This document shows positions 6,717 through 15,127 of a DNA stretch of 39,702 nt, in pieces. The position numbers and the translations under genes are program-made. Source of the stretch: Chloroflexota bacterium (lineage in GTDB: Bacteria; Chloroflexota; Anaerolineae; Caldilineales; Caldilineaceae); the NCBI GenBank assembly GCA_018969295.1, contig JAGWYN010000039.1, forward strand, positions 1-39,702. The letters run 5' to 3'. How positions within the stretch are numbered: position 1 is the first letter of the stretch; each line of letters opens with the position of its first letter. The notes under the pieces were generated by a model that searched no databases, had not been told where the DNA came from, and worked only from the letters and a program-made list of their open reading frames with translations.

Positions 6717-9032
6717 TCACTCAGGCAGATCGGTTTCCCCCACAGCTGGCACCCCATTATATACGGATGTTGACAACAGGTCAATTTGACGGGGCATGTT
6801 GGGGTCTTCTGCCACCAACCGGGACCCATGTGCCTCTTCCAACTGCGAGAGAGGACGGCTGGCAATCATCATTGCGGTCAGGATGGAGACCGCATAGAGA
6901 GATTCGACAACCCAAAAGCTGGCACGCAAAAACAGGACGCCGCTCGCTGCCAGGATGCTCAACGCCGCCATGGCGTTGAAATTCTGCCGCAGATTGCCAT
7001 GCATCAGATCCACGTAGGAGAAGAGCGTCAGCAGCTGGCGCAGGTCAGCGTTCATCAACACCACCTGTGCCGTGTCCGTCGCCGCCGTTGTTGCACCCGC
7101 CAGCGAGATCGAAACATCTGCTTTCTTCAGCGCGATCGTGTCGTTGATCCCGTCGCCGATGAAACAGACGGTACGTCCTTCGGCTTTGAGCTCTTCCACC
7201 CGCCTGGCCTTGTGCTCGGGCAGCGTGTTGGCAAAGTAGCCGTCCATCCCCAGCTCCGTCGCCAGCCGTCGCGTGGGTGCCTCCTGGTCCCCAGAGAGGA
7301 TGTACAGCCGCAGGTTGCGCTGCTTGAGAGCCGCCATCAGCTCCTGTGCCTCCGGACGCACCGTCGCTTCCAGCTCCACAACACCGATCAGCTGTCGTTC
7401 CAACGCCACAAAGACCAGCGAATTGCCCCGCTCCTGACAGCGCTGGGCAACCCCCTGCAGATCTGCGGAGGGTTCGATCCCCTCCTGCTCCATAAAACGC
7501 CGACTGCCCACAAAGATCGACTGCGGCGCGCCCGCTTTGTCCAGCTGTGCGTCGGCCGCCAGACGTACCTGAATCCCATAGCCGATCTCATAGCTGGACT
7601 CTTCGACGGCCGGGACAGCCACCCCCTGTGCAGCAGCTTCCGCCAGAATAGCTTTGGCGATCGGATGAACCTGCCGGTGTTCGGCAGCCGCAGCCAGCGC
7701 CAGGACCTCCTGAGCGGTATACGGCTGGACAGGATAGACCTGCACCACATGGGGCTGTTCCAAGGTCAAGGTGCCCGTTTTGTCAAAGAGCACCGTGTCG
7801 ACCTCTTTCAGCTTCTCTAGGGCATCCCCCTCTTTGACCAGAATCCCCACCTGCGAACTGTGGTTGAGAAAACGCAACAACGTAAAAGGAACCAGCCCCA
7901 CCATATTGAGCGTGTAGTTGCAGCCAATCATCGCCAACGCCCCCACCGGACCTACCGTCAGCCAGGCAACCCCGCTGCCGATCACAGTCGGCCAGAGCCA
8001 GCGGTCTGCGTTGTTCAGCGCTTTTTCCATGATGGAAAGCCGATGGGTCGAAGAACGGTTGAGAATCTCTCCGATCTGGGCTGCCGTTGTGTCAGCACCT
8101 GTCTTCTCCACAGTGACAAAGATCCGGCCACTCAGCACAACCGTCGCAGCCAGCACCCCATCCCCTCTCCCTTTCTCAGATGGCTGCATCTCCCCCGTCA
8201 ACATCTGCTGGTCGACCGAGGCAGCCCCCGCCACAACCGTACCGTCGACCGGAAGCATCTGCCCAGCATCGAAGACCAGCACATCTCCAGCCTGGACCTG
8301 CTCGAAAGGGATTTCTGTCTCCACATCGCCGACGACCCGCCAGACTGTGCGGGGCTGCTGGCCAAAAATGTTCACCATCTTCTGACGCAAAGTCGCCTCG
8401 TTGAGCGCAGCAACCTTGTAAGCACCTGCAACGATCAACAGGCTGGCAGCACCCACCGCCAGATAGCCAGTCGCATAGAGGCCCACCCCGTAGAACAACC
8501 CGATGTGGATATAACTCAGTTTTCGCTCGACCACAGCCTTCTGGTAGGCCAGTTTCACCCCAGGTGCCATGACCGACACACCAAACAACCACGACAACGT
8601 GCCCATCGGCAGCCCTGCTATCAGCGCCAGTACCGTCAGCCCACTCCCCAAGCCAGCCCAGGCCAGCAGATAGTTGGCTTGTCTTTGCACAGGGCTCAGC
8701 TCTTCAGCACGGCCGTTGGACATCGCCCGCAGAAGCGCATACCGCTCGCGCCCCAACAGCGGATCAATGTGGTTGTGCACCCACTGCTGATAGCGTTCGT
8801 CCAACTGTGCAATGTGGCGGACCACTGCTTGCACTTGCTCCTGGCCGGGGCGCTCCAGCCCCCTCTCCTGCAGCAGGCGGTCGACCGCCTGCTGCAATTC
8901 AGTGCCGACCCTGCGGACCTGCACCACCATCGGAACAACCAACGGGACGGGAGGATCTACCTCCCGCTGCACCCCCACCAGGGCCTCGACCATCAACTTT
9001 GGCCTGCCTGACCGGCTTCTGAGCTGAATCAT
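6717..9032 (-). CDS. P1B-like P-type ATPase without CPx motif
   Basis: 771 residues. There is no N-terminal metal-binding HMA domain. A ~115-residue basic/helical region is followed by membrane segments, the actuator loop with MLTGEM (TGE near 279), the phosphorylation site DKTGTLT (Asp 417), the nucleotide-domain 'EHRQVHP' (the HP typical of heavy-metal pumps), GDGINDTIALKKADVSIS, and two C-terminal membrane helices. Where P1B pumps carry CPC/SPC/CPH in the membrane helix ahead of the P-domain, this protein has GCNYTLN (near 370). The overall architecture says heavy-metal type, but the ion cannot be predicted. The ATG at 9032 is chosen because AGGGA lies four bases upstream; another in-frame ATG is at 9044. 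It is the upstream gene of the aspS unit. Confidence 0.9.
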   Translation of the reverse strand: MIQLRSRSGRPKLMVEALVGVQREVDPPVPLVVPMVVQVRRVGTELQQAVDRLLQERGLERPGQEQVQAVVRHIAQLDERYQQWVHNHIDPLLGRERYALLRAMSNGRAEELSPVQRQANYLLAWAGLGSGLTVLALIAGLPMGTLSWLFGVSVMAPGVKLAYQKAVVERKLSYIHIGLFYGVGLYATGYLAVGAASLLIVAGAYKVAALNEATLRQKMVNIFGQQPRTVWRVVGDVETEIPFEQVQAGDVLVFDAGQMLPVDGTVVAGAASVDQQMLTGEMQPSEKGRGDGVLAATVVLSGRIFVTVEKTGADTTAAQIGEILNRSSTHRLSIMEKALNNADRWLWPTVIGSGVAWLTVGPVGALAMIGCNYTLNMVGLVPFTLLRFLNHSSQVGILVKEGDALEKLKEVDTVLFDKTGTLTLEQPHVVQVYPVQPYTAQEVLALAAAAEHRQVHPIAKAILAEAAAQGVAVPAVEESSYEIGYGIQVRLAADAQLDKAGAPQSIFVGSRRFMEQEGIEPSADLQGVAQRCQERGNSLVFVALERQLIGVVELEATVRPEAQELMAALKQRNLRLYILSGDQEAPTRRLATELGMDGYFANTLPEHKARRVEELKAEGRTVCFIGDGINDTIALKKADVSISLAGATTAATDTAQVVLMNADLRQLLTLFSYVDLMHGNLRQNFNAMAALSILAASGVLFLRASFWVVESLYAVSILTAMMIASRPLSQLEEAHGSRLVAEDPNMPRQIDLLSTSVYNGVPAVGETDLPE

Positions 9033-9094
9033 GGCGTCCCTCATGTATGAACAGCAAAAATCTTGACCACACTCACCCGCTGCGTCCCAGATCG

Positions 9095-9343
9095 ATCGGG
9101 GCGATCGATCTGGGCGATCGATCGCCCCGATTCGGACAGACCGCATCTACAATGCCCTGGCTGCCCCAGCAGGAGATGATTGTAATACAGGCTCCCGGTG
9201 AATTCAAACTGTTTCCTGGGAAAACAGTTGCTCTTCTCATGGCTGCCCGTCGCTGCCAGAGTTCGATGCCAGCGACGGAGGCTGCCTGTTTCCTGCTGCA
9301 TCGATCGGCGGAATCGATGCAGCGGTTGGGCGGGCCAGCCGCT
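9095..9343. repeat. Cluster of five perfect or near-perfect inverted repeats
   Basis: The divergent ATPase/acyltransferase gap (9033-9389) holds five hairpins in a row: 9095-9110/9116-9131 (16 bp, ATCGGGGCGATCGATC arm), 9207-9214/9222-9229 (8 bp), 9247-9255/9270-9278 (9 bp), 9296-9305/9313-9322 (10 bp, CTGCATCGAT arm) and 9321-9328/9336-9343 (one mismatch). No ORF in the stretch is convincing. The last hairpin overlaps the acyltransferase promoter. Confidence 0.8.
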
Positions 9344-9355
9344 CGATGGTATACT
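9326..9355 (+). promoter_or_regulatory. Promoter for wax ester synthase/DGAT
   Basis: TTGGGC (9326-9331), an 18-nt spacer and TATACT (9350-9355) preceded by TGG, an extended -10. The predicted start near 9362 gives a leader of about 28 nt. The -35 lies inside the last hairpin of the upstream cluster. Confidence 0.6.
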
Positions 9356-9389
9356 GCCCACAGCAGAGGTTGCGCCAAAGGATGAATCC

Positions 9390-10814
9390 ATGAGCCTTAC
9401 ACGTGTCCCGATGTCCAGCGTCGATAAAGCATGGTTCGAGATGGACTGCGACACCAATCGAATGATCATCAACGGATTGATGTGGTTTGACGGCACCGTC
9501 GACCACACTCTTTTCGCCCAAATTCTGGAAAGCCGTTTTGTCCAGCGCTATGCCCGTTTTCGCCAACGAATCGTTGCCGGGCTGGGCGGACGCCTTTTCT
9601 GGGAACAGGACCCCCATTTCGACCTGCGCAACCACTTCTGCCGGCTCTCCCTCCCCCCTCCCCAGACGGAAGACGGGCTGCAGCGGCTGGTGAACAGCTT
9701 GATCCACGAACCGCTGGATCGCCAGAAACCCCTCTGGCGCTTTTATCTGGTCGACGAGTTGAAAGGCAGCTCCGTGCTCTTTGGCCGGATCCACCACTGC
9801 GTCGGCGACGGCATGGCACTGATCCGGGTCCTGCTCAACATGACCTCGGAGACCTTGGCCGACTCCGTGCGGCTCCACCGGACAGCAGAGGCCGCCCCCC
9901 CCCGCCGCCCCGCTGGACTGTGGCGCAAGAGCCGCCAGGTGACCTCGACCGCGTTGGCCGCCGTCAAAACAGTTGCCAGCCAGACGTTGCTGGCCCTCGA
10001 AAACCCCGCCCGCCTGCTCCGCACCGCCCAGGCAGTCGGGGCCTTCTCGGCGGCCGCAGCTGCAATCCTGGCCAGGCTGCTGCTGCTCAGCCCCGATCGC
10101 CGCACAATTCTCAAAGGCACCCTGGGCACCGTCAAACAGGTGGTCTGGTCTGCCCCCTTCAACCTGGCGGCCATCAAGACCGTCGGACGAGCGTTCGATG
10201 CCACAGTCAACGATGTCCTGGTCTCGGCAGTGGCTGGAGCACTGCGCGAATACCTGCTGCAACTCGGAGAAGACCCCGACAGCGGGGATATCCGCGCCAT
10301 GGTGCCGGTCAATCTGCGCACCGACAGCCAGACCCACGAACTCGGCAACCAGTTCGCACTGATCTACCTGCCGCTGCCCATCAGCCACGCAGATCCGACC
10401 GCACGTCTGCTCCATACCAAACAGCATATGGATCTGCTCAAACAGTCCCCGGAACCGCTCCTGATCTACCAGGTGCTCAACCTGATCGGCAACCTGCCAA
10501 TCGAGCTGGCCCGACAGGCGACTTTGTGGTTTTCCGCCAAAGCCTCTGCCGTTCTGACCAATGTACCAGGCCCACGCCAGCCCATCTATTTCGCGGGCCT
10601 CCCCCTGCGCCAGCTGATGTTCTGGGTGCCGCAGTCGGGCGAAATCAGCCTGGGCATCAGCATCATCAGCTACAACGGCCAGGTCATCCTGGGGCTGATG
10701 GTCGATGAAAATTGCATCGCCGACCCCAGCCAAATTATGCAGCACTTTGCCCGACAGTTTGAGGCGTTGGCTCTACAGGCCGCCGCCACCGAGCGTTCGT
10801 CCTCCATCCCCTAG
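9390..10814 (+). CDS. Wax ester synthase / diacylglycerol acyltransferase (WS/DGAT)
   Basis: 474 residues, the usual length. The catalytic HHxxxDG reads HHCVGDG at residues 135-141, where His 136 is the expected general base. Other family landmarks are SSVDKAWFEMD at the N-terminus, PLDRQKPLWRFYLVD, ATVNDVLVSAVAGALREYL, and the C-terminal NVPGPRQPIYFAGLPL of the WS/DGAT C-terminal domain. It transfers acyl chains from acyl-CoA to fatty alcohol or diacylglycerol and makes storage wax esters or triacylglycerol at the membrane. The ATG at 9390 has AAGGA seven bases upstream; an ATG at 9411 is a weaker alternative. A small anchored protein follows nine bases after its stop. Confidence 0.93.
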   Translation: MSLTRVPMSSVDKAWFEMDCDTNRMIINGLMWFDGTVDHTLFAQILESRFVQRYARFRQRIVAGLGGRLFWEQDPHFDLRNHFCRLSLPPPQTEDGLQRLVNSLIHEPLDRQKPLWRFYLVDELKGSSVLFGRIHHCVGDGMALIRVLLNMTSETLADSVRLHRTAEAAPPRRPAGLWRKSRQVTSTALAAVKTVASQTLLALENPARLLRTAQAVGAFSAAAAAILARLLLLSPDRRTILKGTLGTVKQVVWSAPFNLAAIKTVGRAFDATVNDVLVSAVAGALREYLLQLGEDPDSGDIRAMVPVNLRTDSQTHELGNQFALIYLPLPISHADPTARLLHTKQHMDLLKQSPEPLLIYQVLNLIGNLPIELARQATLWFSAKASAVLTNVPGPRQPIYFAGLPLRQLMFWVPQSGEISLGISIISYNGQVILGLMVDENCIADPSQIMQHFARQFEALALQAAATERSSSIP

Positions 10815-10823
10815 AAAAAGACG

Positions 10824-11177
10824 GTGGCCATGCCCCCCTGCCAGCACTTTCTGTCCAAGTCACTCTTGCTCTGCTGCCTGCTTTTCCTCGGACTGACCTG
10901 CGGGCCGCTCCCCCCTGCCGTCGGCGCCGCCGCCCTTCAGACAGAGGGAGGCGAACCGCGCCTGCCCGCACAAGATTCACCCCTGGCAGTCCCTCCCCCC
11001 GCTGCGCCGCCCCCCACACCCTCTGCCCCAGACGACACCGTTGTCCCGCTGCAGGTCTCCCCCCTTGCAGCCCTGCCCGACGACCGCCCGCCAGCTCCCG
11101 ACCGTTCGCTGCTCTGGGTCGGCCTGGCCGCCCTGCTGGTGCTGGCCGGAGCCGGCCTGATGGCCGCCACCCGGTGA
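10824..11177 (+). CDS. Small secreted or anchored Pro-rich protein of unknown function
   Basis: 117 residues from GTG 10824, or 115 from ATG 10830. An N-terminal hydrophobic signal (SKSLLLCCLLFLGLTCG) is followed by about 60 residues rich in Pro/Ala and then one C-terminal membrane helix (LLWVGLAALLVLAGAGLM) ending in a short basic tail. This is the layout of an envelope protein with a flexible stalk. A Cys follows LGLT in the signal, but this is not a clean lipobox. It is close behind the acyltransferase, so cotranscription is likely. No family is recognised. The composition is extremely Pro-rich, so a spurious ORF is not excluded. Confidence 0.55.
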   Translation: MAMPPCQHFLSKSLLLCCLLFLGLTCGPLPPAVGAAALQTEGGEPRLPAQDSPLAVPPPAAPPPTPSAPDDTVVPLQVSPLAALPDDRPPAPDRSLLWVGLAALLVLAGAGLMAATR

Positions 11178-11215
11178 CAAACCTTCACCCCTGTCTATAT
11201 TTTATGTCTAATCGC

Positions 11216-11245
11216 TTGACGAACAGGCGGCTTGTATGGTACGAT
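11216..11245 (+). promoter_or_regulatory. Strong-looking promoter for the MBL-fold gene
   Basis: TTGACG (11216-11221), 18-nt spacer, TACGAT (11240-11245) preceded by TGG. The predicted start near 11252 gives a leader of about 57 nt that contains a small hairpin, GCGGC-TACAG-GCCGC (11262-11276). Confidence 0.65.
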
Positions 11246-11308
11246 AGAGAGCGTTGTAAAAGCGGCTACAGGCCGCATTGAATTCAAGGGCAGCGAAGGT
11301 GGGGGGCT

Positions 11309-12163
11309 GTGAGCATCATTCGGACACGTGTGGCGGACGACACCTGGGTGTTTACCAGCCGTCTCTACCTGGAGGTCAACGCCGGGCTGGTGGTGACCCC
11401 CGAAGGGGGGGTGCTGATCGACACACTGCCTTTTCCGTCAGAAACCCGCCAGATCATCGATTTTGCCCGCCGAGTCTGCCCGCAGGGGATTCGGTATGTG
11501 ATCAACACGATCAGCCACGCCGACCATGTCTACGGATCCTATCTGTTTCCCAATGCCGATCTGATCGCCCACGAAAACTGCTTGAAGATGCTCAAAAGCT
11601 ACGGCGTCGAAGCGCTGGCCGAGGCCAGCGAACATACCCCAGAGCTGCGTCAGGTCTCGATTCGCTTTCCCAAGCTCGTCTTCAGCGAAGGGATGATCCT
11701 GCGGCTAGGAGGCAAGACGCTCCACCTGCTGCACAGCCCCGGCCCCAGCCTGGACACCTGTGTGGTCCATGTGCGCGAGGACAAAGTCCTCTTTGCCAGC
11801 GATCTGATGATGCCAGCCCCGATCATTGCCACCCCCTTTTCCGATGTCGACGCCTACCGCCATTCGCTGCTCAACCTGCACGATTTCAACTTGGAATGCA
11901 TTGTCCAAGGACATGGAGAGATCCTGCTGCGCGGCGAAGTGACGAGCAGCATCGATGCCGCTGCCCGCTACCTGGTCTCGATCCAGGCACTGGTGGCCCG
12001 GTTGATGGCAGAGGGGGGCACCAAACACGACCTGGCCAGCTACGACATCGAACAGTTCGAACACAGCCGAATCCCGCTCGGCGGGCTGGTGCAGCAATTT
12101 CATCTCAACAATCTTCACTTTCTCTGGGAAAAGCTGCGCGCAGAACAGCGCCAGAAGCATTGA
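11309..12163 (+). CDS. Metallo-beta-lactamase-fold protein with an altered metal site
   Basis: 284 residues from GTG 11309, with GGTGGGGGG just upstream. The metallo-beta-lactamase fold is recognisable: 'NAGLVVTPEGGVLIDTL', 'VINTISHADHVYG', 'VLFASDLMMP' and 'IVQGHGEILLRGEV'. In the HxHxDH motif the first His is Ile 68 (TISHADH; His 70, Asp 72 and His 73 kept). In the usual PGH the His is Pro 146 (HSPGPSLDT). The bridging Asp 165 and the last His 202 remain. Family members hydrolyse thioesters, lactones or similar substrates with one or two metals. With two ligands gone, one site is probably incomplete. It has its own promoter, and the next gene follows after 50 bp. Substrate unknown. Confidence 0.85.
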   Translation: MSIIRTRVADDTWVFTSRLYLEVNAGLVVTPEGGVLIDTLPFPSETRQIIDFARRVCPQGIRYVINTISHADHVYGSYLFPNADLIAHENCLKMLKSYGVEALAEASEHTPELRQVSIRFPKLVFSEGMILRLGGKTLHLLHSPGPSLDTCVVHVREDKVLFASDLMMPAPIIATPFSDVDAYRHSLLNLHDFNLECIVQGHGEILLRGEVTSSIDAAARYLVSIQALVARLMAEGGTKHDLASYDIEQFEHSRIPLGGLVQQFHLNNLHFLWEKLRAEQRQKH

Positions 12164-12213
12164 ACAGGGCCGGTCGCCCTTCCTGATGCCCTCCACTGAC
12201 CTGCAGACCCTTT

Positions 12214-12915
12214 ATGGCTGACCCTGTCGACGCCATTGAAACGATTGTCGAGCTCGTCCGGCGCCTCTCTCCTGCGCAACGCCGTGCGTTGGTGCGACGG
12301 CTGGCGGTCAGCGGCCTGTGGTCGGCAACCGATCTGGCCACTGACCAGCGCCGGCTGGCCGTTGCCCCGGCGTTGGTCAACCCCGGCAGCGCGTCGGCTG
12401 CCCCCCCGCAGGGGCGAGCGGCCCCGCCCCGCCCCCCAGAGGATCCATCCACGATCCGGGGCCACGTCGTGCTTGGCCCCCCAGAGAGCCGCCAGACAGA
12501 TTTTTCTCCCCACCAGATGGCGCCGCTGCCCGGCCAGGCCCCAGAGGAAGCGATCGTGCTTCAGCTGCGTGGGGTCTCTCCCCACCAAGAAGCCCCCCTC
12601 GCCGAGTACGTCGTGCGCTGGCCCGGCTATGCCCCCCAGGTCGTCCAGGTGCGCTTCTCTGGAAACCCCACCCAGACCCAGGCGATCTACGATCTGCTTG
12701 AGAAGGCACTGCGTTCCCTGTTGAGCCGACTGCAAGAAAGTCGCGCCGCGCCTGCCACTGCCCGGCTCGTGATCGACTGCCCTTCCGACCAGGTCATCGA
12801 CGAGTTGATCGGCGAGGTGCCCGTGCTCGATGCCCGTGTGCAAACCCGCCGCGACCGCGTTGTGCTGCTGTTGGATCAGTTCGGTGACTGGCAGCTGGTG
12901 CGCACAGGTGGCTGA
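12214..12915 (+). CDS. Degenerate RNase H-fold-like protein (hypothetical)
   Basis: 233 residues. It starts with a helical segment (ETIVELVRRLSPAQRRALVRRL split near residue 10-30), then a Pro-rich linker, then a C-terminal half that resembles the reverse-transcriptase-like RNase HI proteins common in Chloroflexota: 'NPTQTQAIYDLLEKAL' in place of TNNxAEYxALxxGL, 'ARLVIDCPSDQVIDELIGE' in place of LxVxGDSQLVxxQLxG, then 'LDQFGDWQLVR'. The catalytic acids at AEY and DSQ are missing, so nuclease activity is unlikely. The start has no clear ribosome binding site. Convergent with the next gene, with only five bases between stops. The fold assignment is an inference. Confidence 0.6.
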   Translation: MADPVDAIETIVELVRRLSPAQRRALVRRLAVSGLWSATDLATDQRRLAVAPALVNPGSASAAPPQGRAAPPRPPEDPSTIRGHVVLGPPESRQTDFSPHQMAPLPGQAPEEAIVLQLRGVSPHQEAPLAEYVVRWPGYAPQVVQVRFSGNPTQTQAIYDLLEKALRSLLSRLQESRAAPATARLVIDCPSDQVIDELIGEVPVLDARVQTRRDRVVLLLDQFGDWQLVRTGG

Positions 12916-12920
12916 CAACT

Positions 12921-15125
12921 TCACCGCCAGCTCAGGCGAATCTGCTCGACGGCAACGTCCCCGTCGCCGGCAATCTCGATCTGGAGGGTCAGTGGGTTCA
13001 ACGGCAGCTGGCGTGCGCTGGCAACCGCCAAGGCCGCAGCCAGATCCACCTGCAACGTGCCGTCGCTGCCCGCTGTCGCCAGCGGCTCAGCGGCGCCGGC
13101 CACCCGCAGCACAGGCGTCACGCCCGCTGTGCTGCGATAGTGCAACGTCACCTCTCCCTGGGCTGGCGGGTGGTAAATCTGCAGCTCTGCCGGGCTGCCC
13201 AGCAGCGTGCGCGACCGGCGCCCGCCCTCTGTCTGCAGCGGCCCCCAGTGCAGCGCGCCCAACCCCAGGTAGGGACGCACAGCCACCGGTTCGGCCACCT
13301 TGTACACAGTGATCCGTTCGTCGACGTAGACCGGCGACTGGCCAGCAAAAATGGCAGAGGCCAGGGCTTCGGTATAGCTGCGCTCCACCCCCCCCGGCAT
13401 CTTGTAACGGTCAAGGACCACAGTCCCCACCCCCAGGTCGACCAGGAGGGACGGCGCCACTTCCACCGGGTCGTCGGCCAGAATGTCCGGGCCCAGATGG
13501 CGAAAATGCTGGAGAAGCGGGAGTCGCTCCACCAGCGTGCGCGGGTCCTCCCGGCTGATATAGGCGGTCGTCAGCGGTTTGCCGTGCACTGTCTGATAGA
13601 GCAAATAGCCAGGCCGGTCGTAGTTCATCGGCAAATTGAGCAGCGCACGCGGGTCCGGGTCGGCAGCCAGTTCACTGTAATATGCCGGGGTGTCGGGTGG
13701 GCTGAGCGGATACGGGGCGACCCAGTACTCGAAGATCAACAAGGCCAAGAGGAGAGCAGCCACCCCGGCTGCCCAGCCCCCCCGCAGGCGGCGCAGCAAC
13801 AACGCTCCCCCCAGGCCAGCCAGGACCGCCAGACTCAACTGCACCATGACTGCAAACCGGCTGACGCTGCGGCTGATCCGCATGAAGGGAATCAGCTGGT
13901 TGAGCAGCCCATAGGGGGAGCCACTGGCCACCTCTTCCCCACGCTGGACTGCGGGCGGAATCTCTTCCCAGCCGATATTGCCCCAGTGCATCTGTGGGCC
14001 CAGCGACAGCAGTGCAAAGCTGAACGCGACCAGCAGCCAGAAGCCAGCGCTGCGACGGGCCCAGAACCACGCAGCAGCCGCCAACCCCAGCGCCACATAG
14101 CCGATCGCCACCGTCCGCTCGCTGACCGGCGCAATCTGATTGCCAATCCAGGTAAAACTTTCGGGGCGCCAGAGGGTGTGCAGACGGCTCGGGATCAAAA
14201 AGTCGCTCACACTGGCGCTCAGGATGTACAAGTCAGCCGACGGGCGCACCATAAAACGAAAACGCAGCGCCTCCCCCACCATCGGGATCAGCCAGAAGCT
14301 CAGCAGGAGAGCAAACAACAGGCCGGAGAGCAAAGGAGGCCACACCAGACGCATCAGCCCAGCCAGCCTCGGCCGCCCTGGTGTCGCCAGCCAGAACCAG
14401 AGCAGCGCCAGTCCGGTGAACAGAAACAGATAGAGCACGAAATACCAGTCGCACAGCCCTGTGAAGACCAGATAGAGCCCAGCCAGCCCGGCTGACCGGT
14501 GCCAGGGTCGGCCGAGCCGGGCGCGCTCCAGGCTGCGCAACAAAGCCAGGCTGTAAAACGGCATCCACTGCAAGCTCATAACCTGCATGTGGCCGAGCAG
14601 GTGGGCCATATGAAAAGGAGAGAAGGTGTAGACCAGCCCAGCCAGGAACGGGCCCCACCAGCCTGCTTGCCCCCCTCCCCCCTGGGTGAGCAGCACCCAG
14701 CGGGAGAGCAGAAACATGCCATACCCCCCCAACACCCAGCTGAAGAGCACCACCGCGTTGTAGGCCGGAATCAGCCCCCAGGCCAGTTGAACCGGCAGGG
14801 TGCTCAGCCCGTTGAACGGGTTGAGGGTGTGGAAATAGAGGGTGACCCCGGTTGGCGCGTAGAGCAGGTCGACATACAACGGGCTGCTCAGCCGGTCCAC
14901 CAGCGCCTGTTTGATCCACCAAAGATTCCAGTAGTTCTGCCAGCCGTCAAACCCATCGCCAGGAATGGCGCTGGCCAGGTGCAGCGCCAGCGGCCAGGTG
15001 AACAAAACCGTCAGCAACAGATAGAGGGCAAGCGCTGCCAGATGGCTGACCCAGAGATGGCTGACCCAGATCCGGGCCAGGGGCGTGCTGGCCAGCACAC
15101 CCCTGGGAGGAGCAGAAGGCAACAT
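12921..15125 (-). CDS. GT-C-type polytopic membrane protein (glycosyltransferase-like)
   Basis: 734 residues. The N-terminal ~450 residues hold about ten to eleven hydrophobic helices with large loops, e.g. 'FTWPLALHLASAIPGDGFDGWQNYWNLWW', shown here only in part. A C-terminal non-membrane beta-rich part follows. This is the plan of GT-C (PMT/ArnT/GT39-like) enzymes that transfer sugars from polyprenyl phosphates outside the membrane. The D-G-F-D-G loop after helix 1 could hold the catalytic Asp. The ATG at 15125 is two bases after the FolD stop; an overlapping TTG at 15131 is possible. A 15-bp tandem duplication at 15041-15070 doubles WVSHL just before the first helix. Specificity unknown. 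Confidence 0.8.
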   Translation of the reverse strand: MLPSAPPRGVLASTPLARIWVSHLWVSHLAALALYLLLTVLFTWPLALHLASAIPGDGFDGWQNYWNLWWIKQALVDRLSSPLYVDLLYAPTGVTLYFHTLNPFNGLSTLPVQLAWGLIPAYNAVVLFSWVLGGYGMFLLSRWVLLTQGGGGQAGWWGPFLAGLVYTFSPFHMAHLLGHMQVMSLQWMPFYSLALLRSLERARLGRPWHRSAGLAGLYLVFTGLCDWYFVLYLFLFTGLALLWFWLATPGRPRLAGLMRLVWPPLLSGLLFALLLSFWLIPMVGEALRFRFMVRPSADLYILSASVSDFLIPSRLHTLWRPESFTWIGNQIAPVSERTVAIGYVALGLAAAAWFWARRSAGFWLLVAFSFALLSLGPQMHWGNIGWEEIPPAVQRGEEVASGSPYGLLNQLIPFMRISRSVSRFAVMVQLSLAVLAGLGGALLLRRLRGGWAAGVAALLLALLIFEYWVAPYPLSPPDTPAYYSELAADPDPRALLNLPMNYDRPGYLLYQTVHGKPLTTAYISREDPRTLVERLPLLQHFRHLGPDILADDPVEVAPSLLVDLGVGTVVLDRYKMPGGVERSYTEALASAIFAGQSPVYVDERITVYKVAEPVAVRPYLGLGALHWGPLQTEGGRRSRTLLGSPAELQIYHPPAQGEVTLHYRSTAGVTPVLRVAGAAEPLATAGSDGTLQVDLAAALAVASARQLPLNPLTLQIEIAGDGDVAVEQIRLSWR

Positions 15126-15127
15126 GG

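Noticed and set aside
9095..9131. HIP1-like (GCGATCGC) cyanobacterial repeat
   Set aside because: The octamer itself is not present; only CGATCGATCG runs inside one hairpin, and nothing else in the window suggests cyanobacteria.
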